Shown here: positions 21,848 through 33,204 of the stretch, one piece after another
Layout: every line of letters starts with the position of its first letter
How positions within the stretch are numbered: the stretch's first letter is position 1
Source: Ampullaceana balthica
Lineage: Eukaryota > Mollusca > Gastropoda > Lymnaeidae
DNA length: 64,000 nucleotides
Direction: 5' to 3'
Assembly (NCBI GenBank): GCA_944989445.1
Contig: CALYLW010000019.1
Location: 1,116,001 to 1,180,000 of the forward strand
Made by a program: the position numbers and the translations under genes
The notes under the pieces: model-generated
Told to the model about the DNA's origin: nothing
Databases searched by the model: none
What the model saw: only the letters and a program-made list of their open reading frames with translations

Positions 21848-22636
21848 ACATTGCAAAATCAAGTTCTGCTTTACTCAACTGTTGATTTACGGAACGTTTA
21901 CGCTAACACCCAGTTGACCTCTAACCCTTCAAACTCTACGTCCCAACTTGGGCTCTATCTAAAACATGTTACGTTTCTCATGAACAGGTCCCTCCTGGCA
22001 GTGAGTGCTGTAATAGCCACAGTTTAAGACCCTCTCCCCGTAAAGGCGGATCTGCTGGCTACTCCGCAGTTGTACCACGCCGTGAGGTCGCCCAGTCGTC
22101 CCCGCCTGGCCCGTTGAGATGATGATATCCTTGTCATTTATTGTCTTATGTCTGGTCTGAGCAGAAATCTTCGAAATCTTTTGATTTAATGAGTGTGTAA
22201 ATTAGGATCAGGAATGAGGACATCGTTAAACCGGGAAAGGGGGGGTGGTGGTGGAGGGGGAGGAGCGGGGGCTATTTTAGGACGTAGAGATGATCGATGA
22301 TAGGATCAAAGCAGGGACGTGTGGGGGGACGGGGGACGTGTTGTTGTGGGAGAAGAACTTGTAGTGACGAGCCGAGTCTAATGCCTAAGGTTTTATGTTT
22401 TTGTCAGTTACAGGATATCACGCGCGGAGGCAAGCAAATTAAACCTCATAAATTCTTGTGTGTATGTTTCAATTGGTCGAAATTTGACCATTGTAGTAGC
22501 TACTGGGGGTAGTGCTTTCCTTATCTCGATAATGGTTTGCACACAAATTAGTTAGGTTGGAGTTAGGGTTGATGGTAGGTTTAGGGTTAGAGTCAGGGCT
22601 ATCGGTAGGGTTAGATTTAGTTTCCGGGCTAGACTG
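21848..22636. other. Unassigned, with degenerate TTAGGG-like words
   Basis: 22,550-22,625 contains GTTAGGGTT, GGTTTAGGGTTAG and similar words too irregular for a telomere. No gene is recognised. Confidence 0.45.
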
Positions 22637-23475
22637 CAATGCCTCAATTAGACTATAGCCAAGACAGCACCTCAATTAGAATATAGCCAAGACAGTGCCT
22701 CAATTAGACTATCGCCAAGACATCACCTCAATTAGAATATAGCCAAGACAGCACCTCAATTAGACTATAGCCAAGACAGTACCTCAATTAGACTATAGCC
22801 AAGACAGCACCTCAATTAGACTATAGCCAAGACAGTACCTCAATTAGACTATAGCCAAGACAGTACCTCAATTAGACTATAGCCAAGACAGTACCTCAAT
22901 TAGACTATAGCCAAGACAGCACCTCAATTAGAATATAGCCAAGACAGTGCCTCAATTAGACTATCGCCAAGACATCACCTCAATTAGAATATAGCCAAGA
23001 CAGCACCTCAATTAGACTATAGCCAAGACAGTACCTCAATTAGACTATAGCCAAGACAGCACCTCAATTAGACTATAGCCAAGACAGTACCTCAATTAGA
23101 CTATAGCCAAGACAGTACCTCAATTAGACTATAGCCAAGACAGTACCTCAATTAGACTATAGCCAAGACAGCACCTCAATTAGACTATAGCCAAGACAGC
23201 ACCTCAATTAGACTATAGCCAAGACAGCACCTCAATTAGACTATAGCCAAGACAGCACCTCAATTAGACTATAGCCAAGACAGCACCTCAATTAGACTAT
23301 AGCCAAGACAGCACCTCAATTAGACTATAGCCAAGACAGCACCTCAATTAGACTATAGCCAAGACAGTACCTCAATTAGACTATAGCCAAGACAGTACCT
23401 CAATTAGACTATAGCCAAGGCAGTACCTCAATTAGACTATAGCCAAGACAGTGCCTCAATTAGACTATAGCCAAG
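22637..23475. repeat. 28 bp minisatellite, about 30 copies
   Basis: Unit CCTCAATTAGACTATAGCCA plus AGACAGTA or AGACAGCA. A mixed block with GAATATAGCC and CTATCGCC units at about 22,676-22,760 recurs at about 22,925-23,010, showing a duplication of about 250 bp within the array. Confidence 0.95.
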
Positions 23476-23757
23476 TATTGTATTCACCAGAGCTGTTGCG
23501 TTAACCAAAACCACATGTGTGACAGTGCCTAGACTAGACTGTGTCAGTACACGTTAAGAAGAGTTACACATATTTCACTGGATTGCTGAACAATGAAGTA
23601 ATTACAATTCCTCCCTCATCTATCACACACTCTCCCGCGTCGCCCTTAGCAGGGGTTTCCGTTTGTTTTTAAAGCAAAGGTTCAAAGTTTATGTTTACAT
23701 TAATACCAGCACGTATGTTTTTTAATGAGTAGTTGGTTAATTTGAGATAAGCGCCGA

Positions 23758-24032
23758 TGCAGGGGCGCCACTAGTCTTGGTGTCACCCGTTGCCAGAGGC
23801 GCCACTAGGCTTGGTGTCACCCGTTGCCAGAGGCGCCACTAGGCTTGGTGTCCCTCGTTGCCAGAGGCGCCACTGGGCTTGGTGTCACCCGTTGCCAGAG
23901 GCGCCACTAGGCTTGGTGTCACCCGTTGCCAGAGGCGCCACTAGGCTTGGTGTCACCTGTTGCCAGAGGCGCCACTAGGCTTGGTGTCACCCGTTGCCAG
24001 AGGCGCCACCAGGCTTGGTGTCACCCGTTGCG
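23758..24032. repeat. 34 bp minisatellite built on a transposon-end-like unit
   Basis: About 8 copies of GCCAGAGGCGCCACTAGGCT plus TGGTGTCACCCGTT. The first copy reads CAGGGGCGCCACTAG. The unit resembles the terminus of the hAT-type element at 37,620 (CAGAGGCGTCGCTAGGG, then ATATCACC). Confidence 0.92.
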
Positions 24033-24040
24033 GTTAGCAC

Positions 24041-24217
24041 CAATCTTCCCTCCAGGGTTAATTGGTCCGCGTGCGAATTAAACAAAAAACCTCTTGCGAC
24101 TTGGACACCAACCATGTTTTGTGCAATACCTTACAAAATTTGCTTCGCGGTAATTATAAACTACTGCGCGGCGTCGGTCAGATATATGCGCGTTCGCGCA
24201 GCTTAAAGGGAACATTG
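24041..24217. mobile_element. hAT-type MITE family D, copy 2
   Basis: CAATCTTCCCTCCAGGG at the left and AAAGGGAACATTG at the right. The interior matches copies 1 and 3 (TTTGTGCAATA, ACAAAATTTGC, GGTCAGATAT, GCGCAGCTTAA). No target duplication is visible; the left end abuts the 34 bp array. Confidence 0.78.
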
Positions 24218-24544
24218 AGCTCGCTACCCACCCCCACGTTGACGCCTCCTCTGCCCTAAGGTTATATTTTAAATAGTATTTAATTGTACCTTGATGTTTA
24301 AATGTGAATTTCAGGACATCCCCGCCCGCCCCCTTCTCCCCAATGACGAGCATCTGTTTAGTTCTGGGGTCTAGTACAGGGCCGTGGTTGAGATTCTGGC
24401 TCTCTGCTCAACTTGATAAGATAAGACATTCGGACATTTGGTCCGTATCTCTTATCACTAGGTCACCGAGACAACAAAAACATTTGCAATTTACTGTAGT
24501 ATTTTTTTTAAAATATTTTTTTTTGGGGGGGGGGCGGTTGTTGG

Positions 24545-25140
24545 GGGATTGGGTAATTCTAGTAGGTCACACAATCAATTCCGGTGATTGGTGGGTCTAG
24601 TAGGTCACACAATCATTTTTGGGGAAGGGTCCGTCTAGTAAGTAGGCCACACAATCTTTTGGGAAGGGTGGGTCTAGTAAGTGGGTCATACAATCAGTAA
24701 TGGGGATTGGGCGGGTCTAGTAAGTAGGCCACACAATCATTTTTGGGGAAGGGTGGGTCTAGTAAGTGGGTCACACAATCAGTTATGGGGATTGCGTGGG
24801 TCTAGTAAGTGGGACACTCAATCAATTCTGGGGATTGGGTACGTCTAGTAAGTGGGTCACACAATCATTTCTGGGGATTTGGTGGGTCTAGTAAGTGGGT
24901 CACACAATCAGTTCTGGGGATTGGGTGAGTCTAGTAAGTGTGTCACACAATCAATTCTGGGGATTGGGTGAGTCTAGTAAGTGGGTCACACAATCAGTTC
25001 TGGGGATTTAGTGGGTCGAGTAAGTGGGTCACACAATCAGTTATGGGGATTGGGTGGGTCTAGTAAGTCGGTCACACAATCAGTTATGGGGATTGGGTGA
25101 GTCTAGCAAGTCGGTCACACAATCAGTTCTGGGGCCCATT
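24545..25140. repeat. 43 bp minisatellite, about 13 copies
   Basis: Unit GTGGGTCTAGTAAGTGGGTC plus ACACAATCAGTTATGGGGATTGG. Early copies are shorter or carry AGGCC in place of GGGTC. GATTG and CAATC words form an inverted pair in each unit. Confidence 0.92.
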
Positions 25141-26839
25141 AAGCGTGGGCATACGCTGACCTAGGGATTGTGTGGTTGACGTGACTGACTTGATAGAATC
25201 AGATTTGATGTATTCACAGAGAGTGATATTGTTGATGACCATTCAACCCATTCATTACTTTATAAGCCCTTGACATCTATGATGACCTCTGAACTCATTT
25301 ATTTTGACATTTTAACCCATTTATTACTTTATCATCTTTGACAATGTTGATGACCCCTGAACCCATTCATTATTACCTTATAACCCTTTCATTTCTTTAT
25401 CATCTTTTGACATTGTAGATGACCTCTGAACCCATTCATTATGACCTTTGAACCCATTCATTTCGTTATCACCTCTGTTCCAGTGAGTTCAGACCAACTT
25501 GCTATCTTTGTTATCTGCTTACGTCTCTAATGTTTCCAGTCGAATGTTTACGAAAGACTTGATAAGATAACGAACTGTGACGTCCATGGCGGCTATTGTA
25601 CAGGTCCACCAATGACCACAAGTTTCAGAGTTCTGTACTTGACAATTTTTGTGGTTTCTATGCCAGATGTGCTAATGGTCCACCAATGAACACATGTCCC
25701 AGATTTTCAGTACTTTGCAATTAAAAAAAAATCTCAATTTAACTCGCCTCACCCCAACCATGTTAAAAATAAAAATAAATAAGTTAATTATAATCATTCA
25801 TATTATTATTGGCTTGTTACTTGTTATTCGCCCCACCCCACCCCCAACCAGCTAGAACTAACGATGGGAAATGACGTACTTGCCTGATCCTCTAACTCTA
25901 GTTCTGTAACAGCAACATGCCGGAAATTGGGTAACAAGATATCATATCATTTCAAATACATCATTTCAGTAGTAGTAATATGAAATGGATTGGGGAGCTG
26001 GTGAACGAAAGAGAGAGAAAGATAAGAGAGAGAAGGAGGGAGAGAGAGAGAGACGTGACTTCATTGGCGTTATCAATGAGTATATAGGTCAGGTTATCTG
26101 TCAATCTCATTGATGACAACAGTGGTACAAAAATAGGAATTTCATAGACTCGGTGCTGGGGGGTAATCATTGTTGCCAACGGAATTGTGAAATAAGATGT
26201 CGATCTTCTACTTTACCAGATATCAAATCGTAAAATCTTGTTAACGTGAAATTATGAAAGAGCGAACATTGTTTAACTGGGAGCTTTCTTCACCAAATTT
26301 TCTGTTTACTTGGCAGCGAGCCCCGCATGTGACGCCACCGTCAGCCAATGCTAACAAACAATGTGTAAACACAATGGAATAAAGTGTGTATCAGTCAGGA
26401 CACACGGACACTTCATCATGCGGACGTGCTGACCCTACCCAGCGCGAACCCAGACAGCACCACGGTCAACACATTTCCATCTTATCGCTGCGACCTCATC
26501 GTTCATTATAATCTCATTATACGACAGCAGCGAGTCTGACAATCTGACGTGGCTGCTGCTCTAAGGGACAGCATTCATTCCACAGATGACAGGGGCGGAT
26601 TTCTTGGCTTTTTTGGGAGGGGTGCATTTTAAAGATTCCATTGGGTTTTATATATTTGTCTTACATTTACACTTATACTGCTTCTAGCACCAAATGGCAA
26701 ACAGCTGTTGAGTTGAAATCTAGCTGTCACAGATGTGTATTTTTAACGAAATAAGAGTGCAATATAATAATTCAATTTCAGTTAACATAATAATAACATT
26801 ATTTTATTAAAACAACAATAATAGCAATAATAATATAAA
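25141..26839. other. Unassigned, with weak repeats
   Basis: 25,240-25,470 has degenerate repeats around GACCTCTGAACCCATTCATT. A GA-rich tract lies at 26,008-26,053. An orphan CAGGGGCGGAT at 26,590 resembles the family C end without a partner. No coding region is recognised. Confidence 0.45.
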
Positions 26840-27397
26840 CTAGACGCCCCGCGGCGTAGTGTACGCCGCAGACTTGCTCATGGAGAGTGCAAAGAAAGTG
26901 GAGAAAGAACGGACACAAACTACAGCACGAAGAAATCAAAACAACGCGAGTGAACGTCGGTTTGGGGGAGGGGGACTGCCAACTCATTGTTGGTTTCGAG
27001 ACATTCGCAGTGTGGTTATCTACCTGCCCACCGCCACCACCCTTTACCACATTAGCTTGCCAACCATAAACTGTGATTGGCCGACCCTAGCGAGGGTCAG
27101 CCATGTTGGCAATAAGGGGTAAAAGAAGGGGCACAGACATTTTTAAAAATAATTTACAAAAATATTTTCGCTGGGGCTTGAACCCAGGACCTTCCCCGTA
27201 TAAGGCGGGCATGATAACCAGTACACTACGAATCTCACGTTATTCTTTGAAGGACAATGCAAGGGAACGCAAGGACAATTGTTGGTCTCGAGACATTGGT
27301 CGACCCCAGCGAGGGTCATTCGTCATGCTCGTTTGCACATACTTGCATGGTGGTGTGCCGGATGGTTGGGCGATGACGAGAAATATAAATGTATAGA
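26840..27397 (-). mobile_element. Non-autonomous Helitron, family B copy 2 (chimeric)
   Basis: On the minus strand it starts TCTATACATTTATATTTC and ends GCGGCGTACACTACGCCGC, seven bases and CTAG; flanks are A and T. Unlike the other copies it contains the block GACCCTCGCT.GGGTCG.CCAAT twice. Between the two lies a segment with AGACCAACAAT and a tRNA-like sequence. It may be two partial Helitrons joined around captured DNA. Confidence 0.82.
27164..27235 (-). tRNA. tRNA-Val-like relic
   Basis: The minus strand reads TTCGTAGTGTACTGGTTATC, resembling animal tRNA-Val (GTAGTGTAGTGGTTATCAC). It continues with an anticodon arm having loop CTTATAC and a T-arm CTGGG-TTCAAGC-CCCAG. A UAC anticodon with its last base changed to U would explain the loop. 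The acceptor stem pairs at about 5 of 7 positions, and the anticodon stem has mismatches. A-box-like TAGTGTACTGG and B-box-like GGTTCAAGCCC are present. It is probably a pseudogene or SINE head, not a functional tRNA. Confidence 0.65.
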
Positions 27398-27549
27398 TAA
27401 TAATAAAAACTCCAAGTCAAAAAAATCAAATTAAGTTTTATTTATAAAATTCAGAACGAATTTCTACGAATATATATTTTATATCTTTGATATTGATTAA
27501 CATTTTTGAAAACATCATTATTTATCAGAAAACGTGTCAGCGAAATTGA

Positions 27550-28153
27550 AATGAACCAGTGGTACCTAGTGAGGGAACCAGTGGTACCTGGTGAGTGAAC
27601 CAGTAGTACCTGGTGAGTGAACCAGTGGTACCTAGTGAGGGAACCAGTGGTACCTGGTGAGTGAACCAGTAGTACCTGGTGAGTGAACCAGTGATACCTA
27701 GTGAGTGAACCAGTGGTACCTAGTGAGGGAACCAGTGGTACCTAGTGAGTGAACCAGTGGTACCTAGTGAGTGAACCAGTGGTACCTAGTGAGTAAACCA
27801 GTGGTACCTAGTGAGTGAACCAGTTGTACCTAGTGAGTGAACCAGTGGTACCTAGTGAGTGAACCAGTTGTACCTAGTGAGTGAACCAGTTGTACCTAGT
27901 GAGTGAACCAGTGGTACCTAGTGAGTGAACCAGTGGTACCTGGTGAGTGAACCAGTGGTACCTAGTGAGCGAACCAGTTGTACCTAGTGAGTGAACCAGT
28001 TGTACCTGGTGAGTGAACCAGTTGTACCTAGTGAGTGAACCAGTGGTACCTAGTGAGTGAACCAGTTGTACCTAGTGAGTGAACCAGTGGTACCTAGAGA
28101 GTGAACCAGTGGTACCTAGAGAGTGAACCAGTGGTACCTAGTGAGTGAACAAA
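27550..28153. repeat. 22 bp minisatellite, about 27 copies
   Basis: Unit GAGTGAACCAGTGGTACCTA plus GT, with GTTGTACC and CTGGT variants. The GGTACC core is palindromic. Confidence 0.95.
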
Positions 28154-28159
28154 GGGTAC

Positions 28160-28595
28160 ATAGGGAAGGTTAACAGGTGTTATATGGTTTGTACCTGGGA
28201 GGACATTATACCAGGTGTGTTGATGGATTGTACCTGAGAGGACATTATACCAGGTGTGCTGATGGTTTGTACCTGGGAGGACATTATACCAGGAGTGCTG
28301 ATTGTTTGTACCTGGGAGGACATTATACCAGGTGTGTTGATGGTTTGTACCTGAGAGGACATTATACCAGGTGTGCTGATGGTTTGTACATGGGGAGGGC
28401 ATTATACCAGGTGTGCTGATGGTTTGTGCATGGGGAGGACATTATACCAGGTGTGCTGATGGTTTGTATATGGGGAGGACATTATACCAGGTGTGCTTTT
28501 GGTTAGTACATGGGAGGACATTATACCAGGTGTGCTTTTGGTTTATACATGGGAGGACATTATACCAGGTGTGCTGATGGTTTTTACCTGTTGTT
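28160..28595. repeat. 39 bp minisatellite, about 11 copies
   Basis: Unit GGTTTGTACCTGGGAGGACA plus TTATACCAGGTGTGCTGAT. CCTGG and CCAGG form an inverted pair within each unit. It directly follows the 22 bp array and shares GTACCTGG-type words with it. Confidence 0.94.
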
Positions 28596-29311
28596 TTTAT
28601 GCACCCCGTGTCGTGACCTACAACCCAGGTAAGCGGCGTGTTTACAGGTACAGACAATCTAGGGGCCACTGACTGACATAAAGTAGTGCAATCTCGCATT
28701 GCGTTTTTTACCTGACAAAGGTGACCTAGTTACTGGTAGGCGGCAGAAGATTTAAATTGCATTTAGGAAACGAAAATATACATCTGGTTATCTGTATTAT
28801 AAGATATTAGTTTTAAAACTTTCCTCAGACTCTAGAGATAGTTTATTCCGATTCATAATCAAGTTGTTTTTGTTTTTTTTAACAAAACGTGTGGGAAAAA
28901 AACAGAAGGTTGAAGAAAGCAAGTAAAAACAAAATAAACAAAATATTTTACTTTGAATTGAAAGAATTAAAGTAGCTCACGGTATGTTCTATTTGTTTGT
29001 AAGTTCGTGGTGGGGGATTTCTTTTTAAATATTCTGACTGTACATCTATGGCTTTAATCTTTTCAAAGCAACTGGTGGTCGCACTTACAGCAGAGGCGTA
29101 CCAAGTTGGACAAGGGGTCATATGTCCCCGGGCGGCAAGGTGCTGGGGCGTAAAAATAGTTTTGACTCTCAAGAGATCAAAATTTGACTACCTGAGAAAG
29201 AGAGAAACATCGCAACACTTTTTCAATCATCAGCAATTGTAGGTTTACATACACTTATGAGTTGATAATGGAGTTTAAAAACTAAGTAAATCCTTTAAGC
29301 CATATAATTTT
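28596..29311. other. No recognised feature
   Basis: AT-rich. A short stretch at 29,090-29,155 (CAGAGGCGTACCAAGT, CCCCGGGCGGCAAGG) looks transposon-derived but cannot be bounded. Confidence 0.4.
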
Positions 29312-29810
29312 AAAAAACTTAAAAACCCAAGTTTTTTTACTATAAATCCTTTATGTACTAGACGTAACTAAAAGAATGTTCATTGTAATACGCAGCGCAA
29401 GACCATCCAAAAATACAAAATTTCAGTTGTGTCGTAAAACATGTTTAATATAATGCGCACCGATCAGGAATATGTTTATAAAAAGTGTTGTCAATAAAAT
29501 ACGCACCTTATTGCGCGACAGAAAGGTTGTTCAATATAATACGCACCGCGACGCTCCATCTCAAAAAATAGCATGATACATAGGAATAAATAAAATAATC
29601 TAAAAAATCAATAATTTCAATTACGGTACATGTGATCGATCTGAAATTTTGATACATAGTTTTTATTATCGCCACCAAACTGCCTGCAAAATTTCAGCTC
29701 GCTAGCTTATGAGCAAGTGGGTTAAAAACCGATCAAAAATTTGGCGACAAGCAATCAAGCAATCAAGCACTCATGGGTGCAGACACCACGAGTTAATATA
29801 AAGGATTTAA
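29312..29810 (+). mobile_element. Family A (subtype A1) copy 5
   Basis: Forward copy: 5' part with ACTATAAATCCTTTATG, then several diverged ATAATRCGCACC words, the stem-loop arms ATCGATCTGAAATTTTG and CAAAATTTCAGCTCGCTAGC, and the terminus ACGAGTTAATATAAAGGATT. It is followed without spacer by copy 6. Confidence 0.87.
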
Positions 29811-30320
29811 TAAAAACAACCCGTAAAAAACCAAGTTTTTGACTATAAATCCTTTAAGTATGAGACGTAACTAAAAGAATGTTCATTATAACACGCAGCG
29901 CAAGACCATCCAAAAATACAAAATTGCAGTTGTGTCGTAAAACGTGTTTAATATAATGCGCACCGATCAGGAATAGGTTTATAAAAAGTGTTGTCAGTAA
30001 AATACGCACCTTATTGCGCGACAGAAAGGTTGTTCAATATAATACGCACCGCGACGCTCTATCTCAAAAAATAGCATGATACATAGGAATAAATAAAATA
30101 ATCTAAAAAATCAATAATTTAATTACGGTACATGCGATCGATCTGAAATTTTGATACATTGTTTTTATCATCGGTACGAAACTGCCTGCAAAATTTCAGC
30201 TCGCTATCTTGCGAGCAAGTGGGTTAAAAATCGATCAAAAGTTTTGGCGACAAGCAAGCAATCAAGCAAGGTCGGTCGGTCGGTCGGCCGCAGACACCAC
30301 GAGTTAATATAAAGGATTTA
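29811..30320 (+). mobile_element. Family A (subtype A1) copy 6
   Basis: Nearly identical to copy 5 and joined head-to-tail at GGATTTA|ATAAAAACAACCCG. It differs in a GGTCGGTCGGTCGG expansion just before the terminus. Confidence 0.9.
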
Positions 30321-30882
30321 ATAAAACAAACCCGTAAAAACAAAGTTTTTGACTATAAATCCCTTATATATGAGACATAACTAACAGTATTGATTATTTT
30401 CAAACATTTACAGACTGAATCTGTCTTAACTCAACTTTGCATCATAACCCTAGTGGGGTGGGTGGGGGAGGGGTGGGGGGAGGGGTGGGTAGGGGAGAGG
30501 GGAAAAGTCTGGTCACCGATTCGCTTGACCGAGCTCAGAGTGACACGTAAATGTAAACAAAAGCGCCCGTCGCTTCGTTGGGTCGCCTCAATGCGTCAGC
30601 TCAAAATTTCACGTGGCTAAAAAAACAATAACAAATGTGAATTTAAATTACATACCTCATATAAGGATAAACTAAAAATGCATTAATTTAATTACGGTAC
30701 GTTCGATCGATCTGAAATTTTGATACGATGCATTGTTAGGTTAGACGGGTCCGTGTGCCAAATTTCAGTTCGATCGGATCATGGGAAGTGGTTCATTTTT
30801 GACTTCTGTTTTTCCGCCCGCCCGCCGAGCCCAAGACAGAGAGACAGAGAGAGACGGCCGCGAAGTTAATATAAGGGATTTA
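30321..30882 (+). mobile_element. Family A (subtype A2) copy 7
   Basis: Starts ATAAAACAAACCCGTAAAAA, carries the subterminal ACTATAAATCCCTTATATAT, a G-rich tract (30,453-30,500), both stem-loop arms and the end GAAGTTAATATAAGGGATTT. It joins copies 6 and 8 directly. Confidence 0.9.
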
Positions 30883-31319
30883 ATAAAACAAACCCGTAAA
30901 AACAAAGTTTTTGACTATAAATCCCTTATATATGAGACATAACTAACAGTAGTGATTATTTTTTAACATTTACAGACTGACACTGAGTGATGTCCCTTGT
31001 CTTTAATAAATGGGGGTGGGATGTGAGGGGGTGTCGGCACGACGGTCGTCGTCAAAACGACGGTCGGCGTCAACTCAAACTCACGTGGAACTGGAATTTA
31101 AAAAAAACAAACAAACAGTGAATTTTGAATTACATACCTCATATAAGGATAAACTAAAAATGCATTAATTTAATTATGGTACGTTCGATCGATCTGACAT
31201 TTTGATACGATGCATTGTTAGGTTCGACGGGTCCGTGTGCCAAATTTCAGTTTGATCGGATCATGGGAAATGGGTCATTTTTGACTTCTGTTTTTCCGCC
31301 CGCCGAGCCCAAGACAGAC

Positions 31320-31417
<98 letters not shown>

Positions 31418-31445
31418 GCCGGTGAAGTTAATATAAGGGATTTAA
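30883..31445 (+). mobile_element. Family A (subtype A2) copy 8 with a long GA tract
   Basis: Same layout as copy 7, but the interior contains CACGACGGTCG words and the pre-terminal short GA run has grown to about 90 bp (31,322-31,416). It ends GAAGTTAATATAAGGGATTT. Confidence 0.9.
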
Positions 31446-31780
31446 AAATGAGGACATTCTATTTTGATATAACACAACACACCGTGGCACACACAGATTG
31501 TGGCATTTTGGATATAGGTAAGATTATCCCATAAACTGTTTGCTATCTTTAGTTTGGCAAAAGTGAATGCACAAAATGACAATCGTGGGCTTTGAGAGTT
31601 ACAAAACATATTTTAAGGATTACGATGGAAATCCAGATAATTTAAAATTGTAATCTCTCGATTGATATATATAGGTGTTAAAGAGGGCGTCATAGTAACC
31701 GAGGAGCGAAGGATGGAGGAGGCTATAGACAGGTGAGCGAGGAAAAAGGCCAAAACATTTGGAAGCGCAGAACCCGTGTG
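31446..31780. other. Spacer between family A copies
   Basis: Unique sequence with no feature recognised. Confidence 0.45.
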
Positions 31781-32194
31781 TAATAAAACAACCCCGTAAA
31801 AACAAAGTTTTTGACTATAAATCCCTTATATATGAGACATAACTAAAAGTATTGATTATGTTCAAAAGTGACAAACAGTTACAGACTGAAACCAAATTAC
31901 CTCCCTTGGCTTTTAAACTAGGTCAAAACTCTAGCAGACGACGACTAAACATTCTAAATAGTGATTTATATAGATAAACTAAAATGCATTAATTTAATTA
32001 CGGTACGTTCGATCGATCTGAAATTTTGATACAATGCATTGTTAGGTGAGACGGGTCCGTGTGCCAAATTTCAGCTCAATGGCTTCACTGGAAGTGGGTC
32101 ATTTTCGACTTTTGTTTTTCCGCGAGGGACGAACGACGGGCGTCGCGGTCGAGGACGAATGAGACGGCGGTGAAGTTAATATAAGGGATTTAAA
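31781..32194 (+). mobile_element. Family A copy 9 (shorter)
   Basis: From TAATAAAACAACCCCG to GAAGTTAATATAAGGGATTT, with both stem-loop arms. The interior is shortened and the GA tract is replaced by CG-rich sequence (GACGAACGACGGGCGTCG). Confidence 0.87.
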
Positions 32195-32893
32195 AATTGT
32201 GGTAAAGACTGTCACTCAAGGATAGGACTGCACAGCCACTCGAGGAAATGCAACCCAACTGCACGGTGATGCACAATTGTCTCGCGAGATGGAAGGATGC
32301 CTAATATTATTATTATTATTATTATCAGGGATGTGCCCTTTTTTGTTTCGCTTTTCCCTGTTAACTCTAATTTTTACTGTTCTTTACTATTAATATAACT
32401 ATTATTGGACTACGTGTATTCGGTATACAATTCTCCATAAATCTTACACGCTGATAACATATTCTTCATGTTAGTTAAAATTTCTTCTTTAATTAAACAG
32501 CAATGAAATTTTTCAATGGTCTCAAAATAATTCTTTTAAACAAACACTTCACGGATTTCAGAATTTAACAAATTTCGTACACCAAACCGCAATTAAAGTA
32601 AAATAAGTCTCGCCGCCACCACCACCCTCAATTCTCCGCTTCTATGATTTTATATTAATAAAGCTGTCCTCTTAAATAGCAAAAATGAACAGCAAAACGC
32701 TAGGGTATCTCGCTGATGAAAATATAGTTAAGCTGGACTTATGACCGGCTCTGATACAAATAAATTCAGCTTTGACCGTCTCTCAGATGTACCTTAGCTT
32801 GCAATGAACTCGCCACCATGCATCTTTCCGTGCATTGCTTCAGAAATATGAGACCATCCTTGGCATGCGTTCTTACTCTTTTGTTGTTTAACG
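32195..32893. other. No recognised feature
   Basis: Includes a short (ATT)n run at 32,308-32,325. There is no coding frame. Confidence 0.45.
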
Positions 32894-33079
32894 CAGTGCT
32901 TCTCAAAGTGGTGGTCGGCGGACCGGTGCCGGTCCGTGGGGCATCCGCCGCCGGTTCACAGAAGTTGTCAAATAAGGACAGAAAACAATTGTCAGTGCAG
33001 GGAAAATAGTGCACCGGTCCCTGGTGCAATGGAAAAAATTCCCGCCGGTCCGCCATACTAAAAGGTTTGAGAAGCACTG
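32894..33079. mobile_element. hAT-type MITE (CAGTGCTTCTCAAAG ends), copy 2
   Basis: Ends CAGTGCTTCTCAAAGTGGTG and TTTGAGAAGCACTG. Flanking octamers GTTTAACG (32,886-32,893) and GTTTAACA (33,080-33,087) agree at 7 of 8. The interior is closely related to the 21,236 copy (GGTGCCGGTCCGTGGG, CACCGGTCCCTGGTGCA). Confidence 0.92.
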
Positions 33080-33204
33080 GTTTAACAGACTCTTCGTTCT
33101 TTTACTTTAAAGACACAGATCATTTCCTGAAAAGAAGATATTAAATTGGAGATAATTAAGATATTGAAGGGAGGGAATAAAGATAATAAAGAATGGGAAT
33201 AAAT

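Noticed and set aside
26590..26640. Another family C hAT copy
   Set aside because: Only CAGGGGCGGAT is present; there is no second terminus nearby.
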